Origin: Ascidia mentula
Lineage: Eukaryota; Chordata; Ascidiacea; Phlebobranchia; Ascidiidae
Length of the DNA stretch: 64,000 nt
Assembly: GCA_947561715.1 (NCBI GenBank)
Contig: OX387205.1
Coordinates: 315,001 to 379,000 of the forward strand
Direction of reading: 5' to 3'
Shown in pieces: positions 63,313 to 64,000 of the stretch (position 1 is the stretch's first letter; each line of letters starts with the position of its first letter). The notes beneath the pieces were generated by a model. The model was not told where the DNA came from. It saw nothing but the letters and a program-made list of their open reading frames with translations, and did no database searches. The translations under genes were made by a program, and so were the position numbers.

Positions 63313-64000
63313 GATTACAGTTCAGCTGCAAAAACAAAATGGGTCTTATTAGAAATTGCAACTATTCAATAATCGCCGAAACGATTTCAGAATGGCACAA
63401 ATGAAATTGCTCCCACTTAACCTATCAACCAAAGCGCGCGATCTGGCGATTGTGAGTCACAAAGCGCGGCGTTAAAGCGATTTGTCGTAATAGCAAAATG
63501 GATCGAAATAATTTGGAACATTTTTCAAACGGTTGACGCCCAGTGTAGGTTGGTAATTTACGCGAGGGTTTCAATCCAGACGGAGGAAAATCAATGAGGC
63601 GATCTGGAGAGTTGCAAGCTGCGGAAACACCAGGAAACCTGATATCGCCGCCTACCTAAAACGATACGCGATACCTCAGTATTTCTGACTCTGTTGTAAT
63701 AAATCGAATTAGCGCTTTTTAGTAAACGACTGAAATATTTAAATGAATTAAACACGAGTCAGTATCATGACTAGGAATTCGTTGACCATAAGATGAGCAA
63801 AATGTTCGGCAACGAACCGCACTTCTCGTTTGTGGTAATCGTGCAAATTAATCCATTCCTGCTATTTCATCTTTCACAAAATTTTACGACAAACTTTCAT
63901 CTGATTTCAACTCAAACTAATCAAAGCCAAACACATCCTGTCCATATTTCGAGCATTTCCATTCATTTTCTTTTACACAAAAATCGCCAACTCATGCAAC
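63313..64000. other. Upstream of the protocadherin gene
   Basis: No further gene seen. The 5' UTR and promoter should be here; no TATA box recognised near the expected place. Confidence 0.4.

Overview
The window is animal nuclear DNA: AT-rich, with multi-exon genes, GT-AG introns mostly of 100-700 bp, and many short repeats. A multidomain complement factor B, a KLHL24-type kelch protein, a delta-type protocadherin and a PLC-delta together point to an invertebrate deuterostome. The compact introns and the factor B with extra N-terminal modules fit an ascidian (Ciona-like) best, but the species is inferred, not shown. Gene models below were built by hand from splice sites; in the four long minus-strand genes and the GST every exon junction keeps phase.

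Layout: 0.5-1.3 kb is a 24-bp minisatellite. At 4.2-5.1 kb (minus) is a three-exon gene for a small secreted protein of about 150 residues with an RKRR cleavage site; I do not recognise it. 7.8-8.3 kb holds possible orphan exons. 10.6-19.8 kb (minus) is a nearly complete phosphoinositide phospholipase C delta (PH, EF hands, X, acidic linker, Y, C2). One of its introns carries two foldback elements. The second is a perfect 242-bp-arm palindrome, flanked by a 12-bp direct repeat, and each arm encodes a complete hammerhead ribozyme. 22.8 kb has another perfect hairpin with a decayed hammerhead core, and 24.1-25.1 kb is a 980-bp element with terminal inverted repeats.

27.9-29.5 kb (plus) is an omega-like glutathione S-transferase whose usual catalytic cysteine position is serine. 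It converges on a complete complement factor B-like gene at 30.0-36.4 kb (minus), 18 exons and 1006 residues, with two unusual 8-cysteine modules, four sushi modules, a VWA domain and a trypsin domain with an intact triad. 37.0-45.6 kb is an inverted array of a roughly 1.7-kb repeat unit, mostly non-coding, followed by tRNA-like fragments.

46.6-53.4 kb (minus) is a KLHL24 homologue (11 exons, 617 residues). 56.5-63.3 kb (minus) is a complete delta-protocadherin (18 exons, 1203 residues) with signal peptide, six cadherin repeats, one membrane span and a cytoplasmic tail with the conserved CM2 motif. The genes are not in one pathway: they cover lipid signalling, redox/detoxification, innate immunity, ubiquitin-ligase adaptor function and cell adhesion. 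The most notable items are the palindromic hammerhead element, the unrecognised secreted precursor, and the factor B with repeated 8-Cys modules.
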